This document shows, one piece after another, positions 18,101 through 26,155 of a stretch of DNA of 64,000 nt. The stretch's first letter is position 1. The number at the start of each line of letters is the position of its first letter. Source of the DNA: Candidatus Dadabacteria bacterium. Its GTDB lineage: Bacteria; Desulfobacterota_D; UBA1144; Nemesobacterales; Nemesobacteraceae. The stretch covers positions 186,001 through 250,000 of the forward strand of contig JAJECI010000011.1 in NCBI GenBank assembly GCA_022822065.1. The letters run 5' to 3'. The notes beneath the pieces are model-generated. The model saw nothing but the letters and a program-made list of their open reading frames with translations. It was not told the DNA's origin and did no database searches. The position numbers and the translations under genes are program-made.

Positions 18101-18337
18101 CTACTGTTCTTCATCGCCAAAATCTTCAAGATCAAAAGTACCGTCGTTTTTTTCCACTATAAGACTTATTTTCTTTTTTACGCTCTCAAGATTCAAATAA
18201 CATTCCTTTATGAGGCTTGCCCCTCTCTCGAAATTCTCAATTGACTCGTCAAGAGGCAGTTTTCCAGCTTCAAGCGTATCGACGATCTTCTTTATTTCAT
18301 CAAGCAGGTCTTCGAAGGATTTCATCTCGGAACTCAT
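18101..18337 (-). CDS. xseB: Exodeoxyribonuclease VII small subunit
   Basis: 78-residue coiled-coil subunit. It is recognised by SFEDLLDEIKKIVDTLEAGKLPLDESIENFERG, the XseB signature, and a short acidic tail. It pairs with XseA, whose gene is not in this window. It lies 13 bp downstream of the antiporter gene and directly abuts ispA. Confidence 0.92.
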   Translation of the reverse strand: MSSEMKSFEDLLDEIKKIVDTLEAGKLPLDESIENFERGASLIKECYLNLESVKKKISLIVEKNDGTFDLEDFGDEEQ

Positions 18338-18350
18338 CTTCTCTTCACCT

Positions 18351-20222
18351 CTACACTTCGATTAGCTCTTTTTTAACTTCCCTGAGAATATCGGGGCTCG
18401 AGAAAAGCGGATCCATATCCAGAATAGATATGATATCGCCCGCTTCGAGGTTAAAGCCTTCATGACAAACAAAAACTTCGTCAGTTCTTTCCCTCTCCAC
18501 GATAAGTGGAATCAGGCGTTCGGTAAGCGATTTATCAAAATCCATTTTATCGATTATTTCTTTCTCGAGCCGGGACCTGAAAACGACATATTTCTGCTCA
18601 GTAATTCTGGAATATAAGTCCATTACGTCAATTTTTTTTCCGAAAGCAAGGGGAACCCTGAACCTCTCCATTTCCTCAATATCAGAAGGACTTGCCATTC
18701 TGTTTATAAGTGCGCACACGCTGTTGACCTTGAAATCTATTCTCACCAGGCGACATGCAAGAACATTCACATGATCGCTCGTTGTAAGGGATATGAGGGT
18801 ATCCGGGGAAGAAATCTCCGTTTTCTCAAGTCCGTCCACGGTCAGACTGTTTCCTTCAACCGCGTTTAGTCCCTCTGACTTGGAAATCTCGACAAGCCTT
18901 CTGTTTGTGTCTATCAAGCAGACTTCCTTGCCGGCTCTTTCAAGAAGTTTTGCCAGAAGTCTTGAAAAGTTGTTTGCCCCTACCAGCACCACCTTGTTTC
19001 TTTTATCGTTGACCTCGAGCACTCTCGATACAAAGCCTCCCGCGCCCCCCTGGAGCAGAACTGAGATTGCTATTGTAAGAAACACGAGTCCCTGGACGAC
19101 ATTGCCACCCTCAACATCATGCTGGTGCAGTTCCAGAGCGATAATAGAAGCTATTGACGCGGCGATTATTCCTCTTGGGGAAACGAACGAGAGGAAGAGC
19201 TTCTCTCTGATCGAAAGACCGGAACGCACGCAGAGAAGAAATATCTCCACCGGACGTACAACAAAAAGCAGACCGAATACGACCAAAAGGCCATAGATGC
19301 CCAGATCCTTTATGTAGTCAAGTTCCAGGCTTGCAGCGAGAAAGATGAAGAGCAGGGAAATGACGAGAATCGTAAGCTTACCCTTGAATTTCTTCATTTC
19401 CTCTTCCTCTGGAATATTCAGGTTTCCGATTATAGCTCCGGAGACGATGGCCGCTACAAGTCCGGCCTCCGGAGCCAACATCTCGGCAAACCCGTAGACG
19501 GCAAGTGCGGAGGCAAGCATGAAAAGATCTACGAAATCCTCCATGTAGATATAGAACCTCTTGACGGCGAAAGTCGCCGCGTAGCCTCCGAGGAAACCTA
19601 AAACCCCTCCTACTACAAACTTGTAGGCGACAAGAAGCACTATCTGACCTATCTCCATCATGTGGCCTCCGAATCCGAGGGCCAAGCCGGCCGCAGCGTG
19701 GCTGCTTTCGATGAGCACCACCTCAACTACAAAAATAGCTATCAATGCCCCAATAGGGTCAATCAGGACTCCTTCGTATTCGAGTATGTGCTTGAGGTTG
19801 GGCTTGACCTTGAATCTTCTCAGCAGGGGCTGAACGACGGTCGGACCGGTTACTATGACCAGAGAACCGTAAACAAAGGCCATTTCCCAGGAAAGATTGG
19901 CCACAAAGCGGGCGAAGACCGCTCCGCCTATCATCGTAATTATTCCGCCCACGGTTATCAGCAGGAGTATTAAGTTTCCGTGGCTAAGCGCTTCTTCTTT
20001 GTTCAGGTTAAGCCCCGCTTCGAAAAGAACGATGGCTACGCAGAGCTTTATTATTACTTCAAGTCCTTCTCCAAACTCCGAGGGATGGACCAGAGATAAG
20101 AATTCAGGTCCTACAAGAACCCCGAAAATGAGGAAAAACACGATACTTGGAAACCCCGTCCTGATGGAGAGCATCTGACCGATTACTCCCAGCACCAAGG
20201 CGAGGGACACCATAACAAGCAA
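18351..20222 (-). CDS. Cation/proton antiporter with C-terminal TrkA/RCK domains
   Basis: 623 residues. About 12-13 membrane segments of the CPA (Na+/K+:H+ exchanger) fold occupy residues 1-395. A cytoplasmic RCK_N Rossmann domain follows (KVVLVGANNFSRLLAKLLERAG, then LIDTNRR) and an RCK_C-like end (VFVCHEGFNLEAGDIISIL). RCK domains usually gate transport by NAD(H) or nucleotides. K+ or Na+ specificity is not decidable. The start is uncertain: TTG at 20222 or ATG at 20213, neither with a strong ribosome site. It heads the operon into xseB-ispA-tlyA. Confidence 0.9.
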   Translation of the reverse strand: MLVMVSLALVLGVIGQMLSIRTGFPSIVFFLIFGVLVGPEFLSLVHPSEFGEGLEVIIKLCVAIVLFEAGLNLNKEEALSHGNLILLLITVGGIITMIGGAVFARFVANLSWEMAFVYGSLVIVTGPTVVQPLLRRFKVKPNLKHILEYEGVLIDPIGALIAIFVVEVVLIESSHAAAGLALGFGGHMMEIGQIVLLVAYKFVVGGVLGFLGGYAATFAVKRFYIYMEDFVDLFMLASALAVYGFAEMLAPEAGLVAAIVSGAIIGNLNIPEEEEMKKFKGKLTILVISLLFIFLAASLELDYIKDLGIYGLLVVFGLLFVVRPVEIFLLCVRSGLSIREKLFLSFVSPRGIIAASIASIIALELHQHDVEGGNVVQGLVFLTIAISVLLQGGAGGFVSRVLEVNDKRNKVVLVGANNFSRLLAKLLERAGKEVCLIDTNRRLVEISKSEGLNAVEGNSLTVDGLEKTEISSPDTLISLTTSDHVNVLACRLVRIDFKVNSVCALINRMASPSDIEEMERFRVPLAFGKKIDVMDLYSRITEQKYVVFRSRLEKEIIDKMDFDKSLTERLIPLIVERERTDEVFVCHEGFNLEAGDIISILDMDPLFSSPDILREVKKELIEV

Positions 20223-20281
20223 TAGAGATACCCGCCCTTTTTTACGGAAGTGAGGTTTCTAAAAAGAACCCTTAAGGGCAA

Positions 20282-20287
20282 ATTATA
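20282..20287 (-). promoter_or_regulatory. Candidate -10 box for the antiporter operon
   Basis: A perfect TATAAT on the minus strand lies about 60 bp before the antiporter start. The matching -35 region (around TTCATT) is poor, so this is a weak call. Confidence 0.3.
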
Positions 20288-20401
20288 ACCCGTGCATGCT
20301 TAAAAATGAAACAGAAATTACCCATGCAGCGTAGTGAATTGATGGATTAGAGCAGTCCTGCGAGGTGATTACAGTTCTCAAAAAAGGCTATAGTCGTAGA
20401 T

Positions 20402-20478
<77 letters not shown>

Positions 20479-20498
20479 ACAGAAACTGTGAAGTAGAA

Positions 20499-20526
20499 AA
20501 TCTAATTAAGACACCGATTATGTCAA
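20499..20526 (-). promoter_or_regulatory. Sigma-70-type promoter of the initiator tRNA
   Basis: Minus strand: -35 TTGACA (20526-20521), 16-bp spacer, -10 TAGATT (20504-20499). The predicted start is about 14 nt before the tRNA 5' end. Confidence 0.65.
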
Positions 20527-20573
20527 GCAAAATACCTTACCGGGTTCCGGCACACACTAAGGAAATTTTGTCG

Positions 20574-21470
20574 CTAAAGCCCTGCCTGTTTCATAAGGTC
20601 CTTGGCCATAAGAGATCCCTCTGCGGATGCTTTTTCCGCATCGCACTTCCAGGCGCTCCTGAAAATCGCCTTTTTCTCCATATCTACAAAAACAGAATCT
20701 GCCGATATTCTTCCAAGATGCACTTGCGCGCAGCATCCAAGCGGAATTTGACAGTCTCCGCCAAAAGTTTCCAGGAAAGAGCGTTCGAACGTTGCTGCGG
20801 TTTCTGTGTCCGGATGCGTGATTGCGGATATGAGGTTTCTCGTTTCCTTATCATCTTTTCTGCATTCTATGGCGATTATCCCCTGGCATGGGGCCGGAAC
20901 CATATGATCCTGCGAGAGATGCTGGGTAATACGTTCCGAAAGCCCGAGCCGGTTGAGCCCCGCTGCGGCCAGGACGATTCCGTCAAGATCTTCTGAGAAA
21001 ATTTTCCTTAGTCTTGTATCAACATTTCCCCTTATGGGAACAACTTCCAGTTCGGGGAACCAGAAAAGCAGTTGAGCTTTTCTTCTTATGCTTCCGGTCC
21101 CCACCCTTCCCTCTCCTTGGAGCTGTTCAAGGGTGCGGCCGTCTGCTGAGACAAAAACATCTCTCGGGTCTTCTCTTTTGAGTACGGAACCTATGACGAG
21201 CCCGTCTGGAAGAACCGAAGGCATGTCCTTCATGCTGTGAACGGCAATATCTATCTCGTCCGAGAGAAGGCTCTGCTCTATTTCTTTTACGAAAACTCCC
21301 TTGCCACCCATCCGGGAGATGTCTTCTTTGGGGTTTATATCACCCAAAGTTTTTATTTCCTTTATTTCCGTTTTAAGTGAAGGGAATGCAGTGCGAAGTT
21401 CCGTTTCGACTAGGCGGGCCTGGAACAGGGCGAGTCTGCTACCTCTGGTCCCAATTCTCAGCTTCGTCAT
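20574..21470 (-). CDS. hemC: Porphobilinogen deaminase (hydroxymethylbilane synthase)
   Basis: 298 residues. Polymerises four porphobilinogens into hydroxymethylbilane in haem and B12 synthesis. Visible motifs are IGTRGSRLALFQ at the N-terminus, VHSMKDMPS, and the dipyrromethane-cofactor cysteine Cys240 in GGDCQIPLG. Its ATG lies 32 bp inside the hemA 3' end, so translation is coupled. It is the last gene of the nuoM-to-hemC operon. Confidence 0.96.
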   Translation of the reverse strand: MTKLRIGTRGSRLALFQARLVETELRTAFPSLKTEIKEIKTLGDINPKEDISRMGGKGVFVKEIEQSLLSDEIDIAVHSMKDMPSVLPDGLVIGSVLKREDPRDVFVSADGRTLEQLQGEGRVGTGSIRRKAQLLFWFPELEVVPIRGNVDTRLRKIFSEDLDGIVLAAAGLNRLGLSERITQHLSQDHMVPAPCQGIIAIECRKDDKETRNLISAITHPDTETAATFERSFLETFGGDCQIPLGCCAQVHLGRISADSVFVDMEKKAIFRSAWKCDAEKASAEGSLMAKDLMKQAGL

Positions 21471-22767
21471 AAATATCTTTTACGTCCTGCGAGGCATCCG
21501 CTGGGTCAAGCTCAAAAAGCCTTCTCGTTACCTCAGAGTAGAGAGCCGCTTCGTAGCCGGACGTTCTTTTCTTTAGGTTAGTAACAGGGTCGTGAAATAT
21601 TTTTCCGATTATGGAATTCGCCAGATTCTCTATAATCTCTTTTTGCGTTCCAGTGCCACCCTCGAGTCTTCGGAGCGCCTTCTCGACCTCGGTCTTTTTT
21701 ATCTTCTCGAATTTTTGCTTGATATCAATTATGACAGGGAAGACTTTAAGGCTTTCCATCCAGTCGTTAAAACCTTTTTCTACGGTCAGGACTATTTCTT
21801 CGGCTTTTTTGAGATTTTCCTTTCTGGAATTTAGGTTTTCGCCCTGAACCACTCTCAGGTCGTCTATGTCGTAGAGATAAACTCCGGGAATTCTGTTTAT
21901 TTTCGGGTCTATATCGCGTGGGACAGCTATATCGATCATGAAAATCGGATCGTTCTTCCTGAGCTTAAGAGATTGTTTTACATGTTCGCTTCTTATTATG
22001 TAGTCAGAAGACCCGGTTGCGGTCACAAGAATGTCGATGTCTTTCAGATGGTAGAGCATTTCCTCGAACCTGATGGGTTTACCCTTCAGGGATTGGGAAA
22101 GTTTTTCCGCGTTACTGAAATCCCTGCTCGTTACGTAGAGTTCCTTTATGTTGTTCGAGACCAGGTGCTTGGCGAAAAGCTCCCCCATTTCCCCGGTTCC
22201 AACCAGCATTACGGTCCGATTTGCGAGGTTCTCGAAGATCCTTTTGGCAAGCTCCACTCCGAGATAGCTTATCGATACCGCCTGAGAGGAGATTCCCGTT
22301 TCTGCTCTCACCTTCTTTCCGGCGAAAAAAGCCCTGTTAAAAAGCCTGTTGAGTATGAGCCCGACAGTGTTCTCGGAACGCGCCAGGCTATAGGAATTTT
22401 TGAGCTGGTTCAGAATCTGGGTTTCTCCGATTACCATGGAATCGATGCTTGAGGCTACTCTGAAAAGATGCCTTACAGCGTCGGGTCCCACGCGGGTGTG
22501 CATATAGGAATGAAGATTTCCGCCGGGAAGCTTATGAAAATCCAGAAGAAAGGATTTGATTTCCTCTTCGCATTTTCCACGATGCTCAGTTGCCGCGTAT
22601 ATCTCAACCCGGTTACATGTGGACACGATACAGCATTCAAGTACGTTTTCCCTCAAGCGAAGTATTCCAAGCGCTTTTCGAAGGTCCGTATCGGAAAAAG
22701 AAAACCGCTCCCGCACTTCCACCGGGGCCGTCTTGTAGCTGATTCCAACTGAAACTATTTCTATCAT
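21439..22767 (-). CDS. hemA: Glutamyl-tRNA reductase
   Basis: 442 residues, first step of the C5 route to 5-aminolevulinate. It has catalytic Cys51 in STCNRVEIYA, the GETQILNQLK motif and an NADPH-binding VGTGEMGELFAKHL. The C-terminal dimerisation helices are complete. It is followed by hemC, overlapping, and preceded by the SDR gene with a 29-bp gap. hemB and hemL are not in the window. Confidence 0.96.
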   Translation of the reverse strand: MIEIVSVGISYKTAPVEVRERFSFSDTDLRKALGILRLRENVLECCIVSTCNRVEIYAATEHRGKCEEEIKSFLLDFHKLPGGNLHSYMHTRVGPDAVRHLFRVASSIDSMVIGETQILNQLKNSYSLARSENTVGLILNRLFNRAFFAGKKVRAETGISSQAVSISYLGVELAKRIFENLANRTVMLVGTGEMGELFAKHLVSNNIKELYVTSRDFSNAEKLSQSLKGKPIRFEEMLYHLKDIDILVTATGSSDYIIRSEHVKQSLKLRKNDPIFMIDIAVPRDIDPKINRIPGVYLYDIDDLRVVQGENLNSRKENLKKAEEIVLTVEKGFNDWMESLKVFPVIIDIKQKFEKIKKTEVEKALRRLEGGTGTQKEIIENLANSIIGKIFHDPVTNLKKRTSGYEAALYSEVTRRLFELDPADASQDVKDIYDEAENWDQR

Positions 22768-22796
22768 CTGCTTCTTTGAAAACCGGTCTTGCGCAA

Positions 22797-23501
22797 TTAT
22801 AAACTACCCGTGGATGGAACTATATCAATTTCATCTATGTTCGCTCCCGGGGGCTGATTTATGACCGACAGGACCGTCTTCGCCGTAACTTCAGGAGACA
22901 TCATCTTTGTCCTGTCCCATTTTCCGCCGAGAGAATCCCAGACATCCGTTTTGGTCGGACCCGGCAGGACAGCGGATACTTTTATTCCCCTGTCTCTTAA
23001 CTCTTCTCTAAGCGAGTTGGTAAAACCCAGAACGGCGAACTTCGAAGCGCAGTAGGCCGCCCACCCGGGAAAGCCCTTTTTTGAAGCATTTGAGCCGATG
23101 TTTACTATATGGCCTCCTCCGGGCATAAGCGGAAGCGAATGCTTTACCATGAGAAAAGCCCCTCTCGCGTTTACGGCCATCATTTCATCCCACTGCTCGG
23201 TGTCGGTTTTTTCTACCGGACCCGTGTAAACGACGCCCGCGTTATTGATCAGCACGTCAATCCTTCCCTTTTTTTCCGCAACGCTCGAGATGAATCTTTC
23301 GATTTCCTCCTCAATCGATATGTCAACGGAAGAGATCATAAAGTTTCCGGCAAACGACGACATTTCAGCCTCAAGGGAAGCTGCGCTCTCCTGGCTTTTT
23401 GAACAAAGTGCCGTAAAAAACCCCGCCCCAAGCAATTCAACTGCGGTCGCTCTTCCTATGCCTCTTGCCGCACCGGTCACTATCGCGATTTTCTCAGCCA
23501 T
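22797..23501 (-). CDS. SDR-family reductase, candidate pterin reductase
   Basis: 234 residues. A classical SDR with TGAARGIG, NNAG, catalytic Ser and YCASK, so it should be an active NAD(P)H-dependent oxidoreductase. The ATG at 23501 has GAGGAA upstream and overlaps the PTPS-like gene by 8 bp; a TTG at 23525 is rejected. Coupling to two PTPS paralogues suggests it may reduce pyruvoyl-tetrahydropterin, as sepiapterin reductase does. That role is inference; the sequence alone only says SDR. Confidence 0.85.
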   Translation of the reverse strand: MAEKIAIVTGAARGIGRATAVELLGAGFFTALCSKSQESAASLEAEMSSFAGNFMISSVDISIEEEIERFISSVAEKKGRIDVLINNAGVVYTGPVEKTDTEQWDEMMAVNARGAFLMVKHSLPLMPGGGHIVNIGSNASKKGFPGWAAYCASKFAVLGFTNSLREELRDRGIKVSAVLPGPTKTDVWDSLGGKWDRTKMMSPEVTAKTVLSVINQPPGANIDEIDIVPSTGSL

Positions 23502-23925
23502 CCTGTTTTTCCTCGAAATACTCAAAATAACTTTTCGGGTTTTCCCAAATCTTTATACGATCAAGCTTGCCGGAGGTGATCTCCGTGAATTTCTGCCACA
23601 GGTATTTCCCTATATTTTCAACAGTCGATACGTTTTCCTGAAAGAAATGAATATCCCTGTCTATCCATTTATAGTTAAGTCCTTCGATTATGGGGACGGC
23701 CCGTTTCTCGAAATCGATACGGTTTATCACCATACCCGTTTCATCGTCTATCTCCCCTCTTATTGCCACTTCCACCGTGTAGTCGTGTCCGTGCCCCGCG
23801 GGATTTGCGCATTTGTCGAATATGGCGAAGTTCTCTTCGTCAGATAATCCTTCCATAAAAAGCCTGTGGCTTGCGGAAAACCTGAATACTCTAGTAAGAA
23901 GTACCTGCTCTTTTCTCTCTAGCAT
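23494..23925 (-). CDS. PTPS/QueD-like protein A: catalytic Cys kept, Asp-His lost
   Basis: 143-residue 6-pyruvoyl-tetrahydropterin-synthase fold. Zinc ligands are His20 (FSASHR), His45 and His47 (GHGH). Cys39 in KCANPAGHGH matches the catalytic Cys of animal PTPS (KCNNPNGHGH). At the position of the catalytic Asp-His (LDHKNL in the family) it has Asn84-Tyr85 (LNYKW). The substrate Glu near the C-terminus (WEN) remains. Its ATG overlaps the stop of its neighbour paralogue by 7 bp. Alone it should be crippled; see the findings. Confidence 0.9.
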   Translation of the reverse strand: MLERKEQVLLTRVFRFSASHRLFMEGLSDEENFAIFDKCANPAGHGHDYTVEVAIRGEIDDETGMVINRIDFEKRAVPIIEGLNYKWIDRDIHFFQENVSTVENIGKYLWQKFTEITSGKLDRIKIWENPKSYFEYFEEKQDG

Positions 23926-24341
23926 TTGCTGTAGTCGACGAAAAGATCGTCTGTTTCATACACCCTTATCTTGTAAAGGCGACAATCATCCCTTTCAATG
24001 ATTTTTTCTTCGATTACTTCCCACAGGACCTTGGCTATGTTCTCCGTCGTCGGTATAAGATCCTCGAAACGGGGGTTGTCCTCGTTTAGGTTCTTGTGGT
24101 CGAAATCAGCCAGAACCGATGAAACGATCTGCTTCAGGTCAAAGAGATTGATTATCATGCCCGTCTCCGGGTTTATTTCTCCTTCCACGGTAACTTCAAG
24201 CATGAAGTTGTGCCCGTGTCCGCCGGGCAGACTCGATTTACCGTAGAATTCGAGGTTTTTCTCCTCACTCCAGTCTTTGTTCCAGTACCTGTGAGAAGCG
24301 GAGAACTCGACTTTCTTCGTTATGAGCTTTTTAAAAGACAT
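23919..24341 (-). CDS. PTPS/QueD-like protein B: Asp-His kept, catalytic Cys replaced by Ser
   Basis: 140 residues, same fold as the downstream paralogue. Zinc ligands His17, His42 and His44 are present, and the catalytic Asp81-His82 (FDHKNLN) and the substrate-binding Glu in VYETDD are intact. The catalytic cysteine position holds Ser36 (KSSLPGGHGH). It is closer overall to animal-type PTPS than to E. coli QueD, having five residues between the Cys/Ser site and HGH rather than three. It follows nuoM by 49 bp and overlaps the A paralogue. Confidence 0.9.
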   Translation of the reverse strand: MSFKKLITKKVEFSASHRYWNKDWSEEKNLEFYGKSSLPGGHGHNFMLEVTVEGEINPETGMIINLFDLKQIVSSVLADFDHKNLNEDNPRFEDLIPTTENIAKVLWEVIEEKIIERDDCRLYKIRVYETDDLFVDYSKC

Positions 24342-24390
24342 CGATTTTGATCAAGCTGACACCAGTTTCACCTGAGGATCGACCATGATT

Positions 24391-25950
24391 CTAAGGCCTG
24401 TTTTTCTGAATCTCCGGAACTGTAGAGTCCGCGCGGAAAGCTTCTTGCTGCGCTTCGTCTACCATTCTTGTTATCGTGGGCTCCATTTTTGAGAGAAAGG
24501 GTTGCGGGTAGATTCCCATAAGAAATATCATAATGGCAAGAGGGATCATAAGGGCTATCTCTCTGGGATTAAGATCCTTAAGCCCCGTGTTTATTTTCTT
24601 TACCACAGGTCCGAACATCACCCTCTGGTATGCCCAGAGCATGTAGACGGCTCCGAGTACGAGCCCTGTGGCTCCAAGTGCCGCATACAGGTAACTCTCA
24701 GCGAACACTCCAAGGAGAATCAGAAATTCCCCTATGAAACCGTTTAAAAGAGGAAGGCCTATCGAAGAGAGCATGGCAATCATGAAAAACAGAGCGTAAA
24801 TCGGCATTATCTTAGCGAGTCCACCAAATTCCGAAATCATTTTGGTGTGACGTCTTTCGTATATCATCCCCACGAGAATAAACAGGGCCCCGGTTGAGAG
24901 ACCGTGACCTATCATCTGGTAGACCCCGCCCTGTACGCCGTGGAGATTGAAGATGAAAACGCCCAGCATTATAAGCCCCATGTGACTTACGCTCGAGTAG
25001 GCGACCAGTTTCTTGAGATCCGTCTGCATGAATGCCACCATCGCTCCATAGATTATCCCGATGATGGAAAGAGCTATGAGAACCCCTGTGTATGCCTCTA
25101 TCGCCTCCGGGAAAAACGGAATAAGAAATCTTATCACCGCGTAGGTTCCCATCTTAAGCAGTACGCCGGCAAGTATTACGCTCCCGGGCGTGGGAGCTTC
25201 AACGTGCGCGTCGGGAAGCCAGGTATGGAACGGAAACATCGGAACTTTGATTGCGAAAGCCAGGAAAAACGCCAGAAACACAAGTCCTTGGGGACTCAGT
25301 ATCCCGTCAAAAGCAAGACTGGTTTTTTGGAGGTCAAAAAGGTTCATTGACGCGAAGCCGAACTGGTCTATGTGGGCGTAGTACATATAGATGATCGCGA
25401 CCAGCATAAGCCCGCTTCCAAGTGCCGTGTAGATAAAGAACTTTATTGCCGCGTAGATTCTTCTTGCGGATCCCCAGATTCCTATGATGAAATACATGGG
25501 AATCAGTACCGCTTCCCAGAATATAAAGAAAAGAATCATGTCCAGCGCGGCGAAGGTCCCAATGAGCGCCGATTCAAGAAAAAGAGTAAGGCAAAGAAAC
25601 GCTCTCCATCCGCCTCTTATCGCGTTCCAGGAGCAAAGAACCGTAATCGGAAAAAGAAAAGTGGTGAGAAGCACAAGCAAAAGGCTAAGACCGTCGACCC
25701 CCAGATGATAAGAAACCCCAAGGTCCGTAAGCCAGGGAATCTTCTCTTCAAACTGCATTGTGGAAAGCGAGCCGTTGAAGCGGAAAAAAAGCGGAAGGGA
25801 TATCAGGAATTCCACCAAGGTTATTACGAATGCAACCGCTTTTAACTGATAATCGGAAACCTTCTCGAAATACGGCAGAACCGCGAGCACCACGGCTCCC
25901 AGAAGAGGAAAAAATATGAGCAGGGACAGAATGTTATTATCGAGACTCAC
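24391..25950 (-). CDS. nuoM: NADH-quinone oxidoreductase subunit M (proton-pumping)
   Basis: 519 residues with about 14 membrane segments. The antiporter-like key residues are Glu146 (FFIFWEAVLIP) and Lys235 (AIKVPMFPFHTWLPDAH), matching Glu144 and Lys234 of E. coli NuoM. It begins with GTG. No nuoL, nuoN or other complex I gene is adjacent: pterin and haem genes follow it and a 205-bp gap with its own promoter precedes it. It could be a separated complex I subunit or a second copy. Confidence 0.93.
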   Translation of the reverse strand: MSLDNNILSLLIFFPLLGAVVLAVLPYFEKVSDYQLKAVAFVITLVEFLISLPLFFRFNGSLSTMQFEEKIPWLTDLGVSYHLGVDGLSLLLVLLTTFLFPITVLCSWNAIRGGWRAFLCLTLFLESALIGTFAALDMILFFIFWEAVLIPMYFIIGIWGSARRIYAAIKFFIYTALGSGLMLVAIIYMYYAHIDQFGFASMNLFDLQKTSLAFDGILSPQGLVFLAFFLAFAIKVPMFPFHTWLPDAHVEAPTPGSVILAGVLLKMGTYAVIRFLIPFFPEAIEAYTGVLIALSIIGIIYGAMVAFMQTDLKKLVAYSSVSHMGLIMLGVFIFNLHGVQGGVYQMIGHGLSTGALFILVGMIYERRHTKMISEFGGLAKIMPIYALFFMIAMLSSIGLPLLNGFIGEFLILLGVFAESYLYAALGATGLVLGAVYMLWAYQRVMFGPVVKKINTGLKDLNPREIALMIPLAIMIFLMGIYPQPFLSKMEPTITRMVDEAQQEAFRADSTVPEIQKNRP

Positions 25951-25989
25951 GTTCAGGCGGACCGAAGCAAAGAGAATAAAATCGCCGTA

Positions 25990-26018
25990 ATTATACTTTT
26001 ATAAAATTCTGTTCTCAA
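25990..26018 (-). promoter_or_regulatory. Strong sigma-70-type promoter for the nuoM-pterin-haem operon
   Basis: Minus strand: -35 TTGAGA (26018-26013), 17-bp spacer, -10 TATAAT (25995-25990). The predicted transcript start is about 33 nt before the nuoM GTG. Confidence 0.65.
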
Positions 26019-26104
26019 CCGCGCAGGTGAAAAAGTTCAAATTTCCGCAGCAGGTCCTGAGAAAACGATTGATTACTGAGGGAAATACAGGTGACGGAAA
26101 AGCA

Positions 26105-26139
26105 AAAGAGCGGAAAATATCGGCTATTCTCCGCTCTTT
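26105..26139 (-). terminator. Intrinsic-type terminator after the LLM oxidoreductase
   Basis: 10-bp stem with arms 26105-26114 and 26130-26139 (AAAGAGCGGA and its complement), 15-nt loop. It begins 16 bp downstream of the LLM gene stop on the minus strand. The T-rich side is short and part of the stem. Confidence 0.6.
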
Positions 26140-26155
26140 ATAGTCTGCGAAAAAC

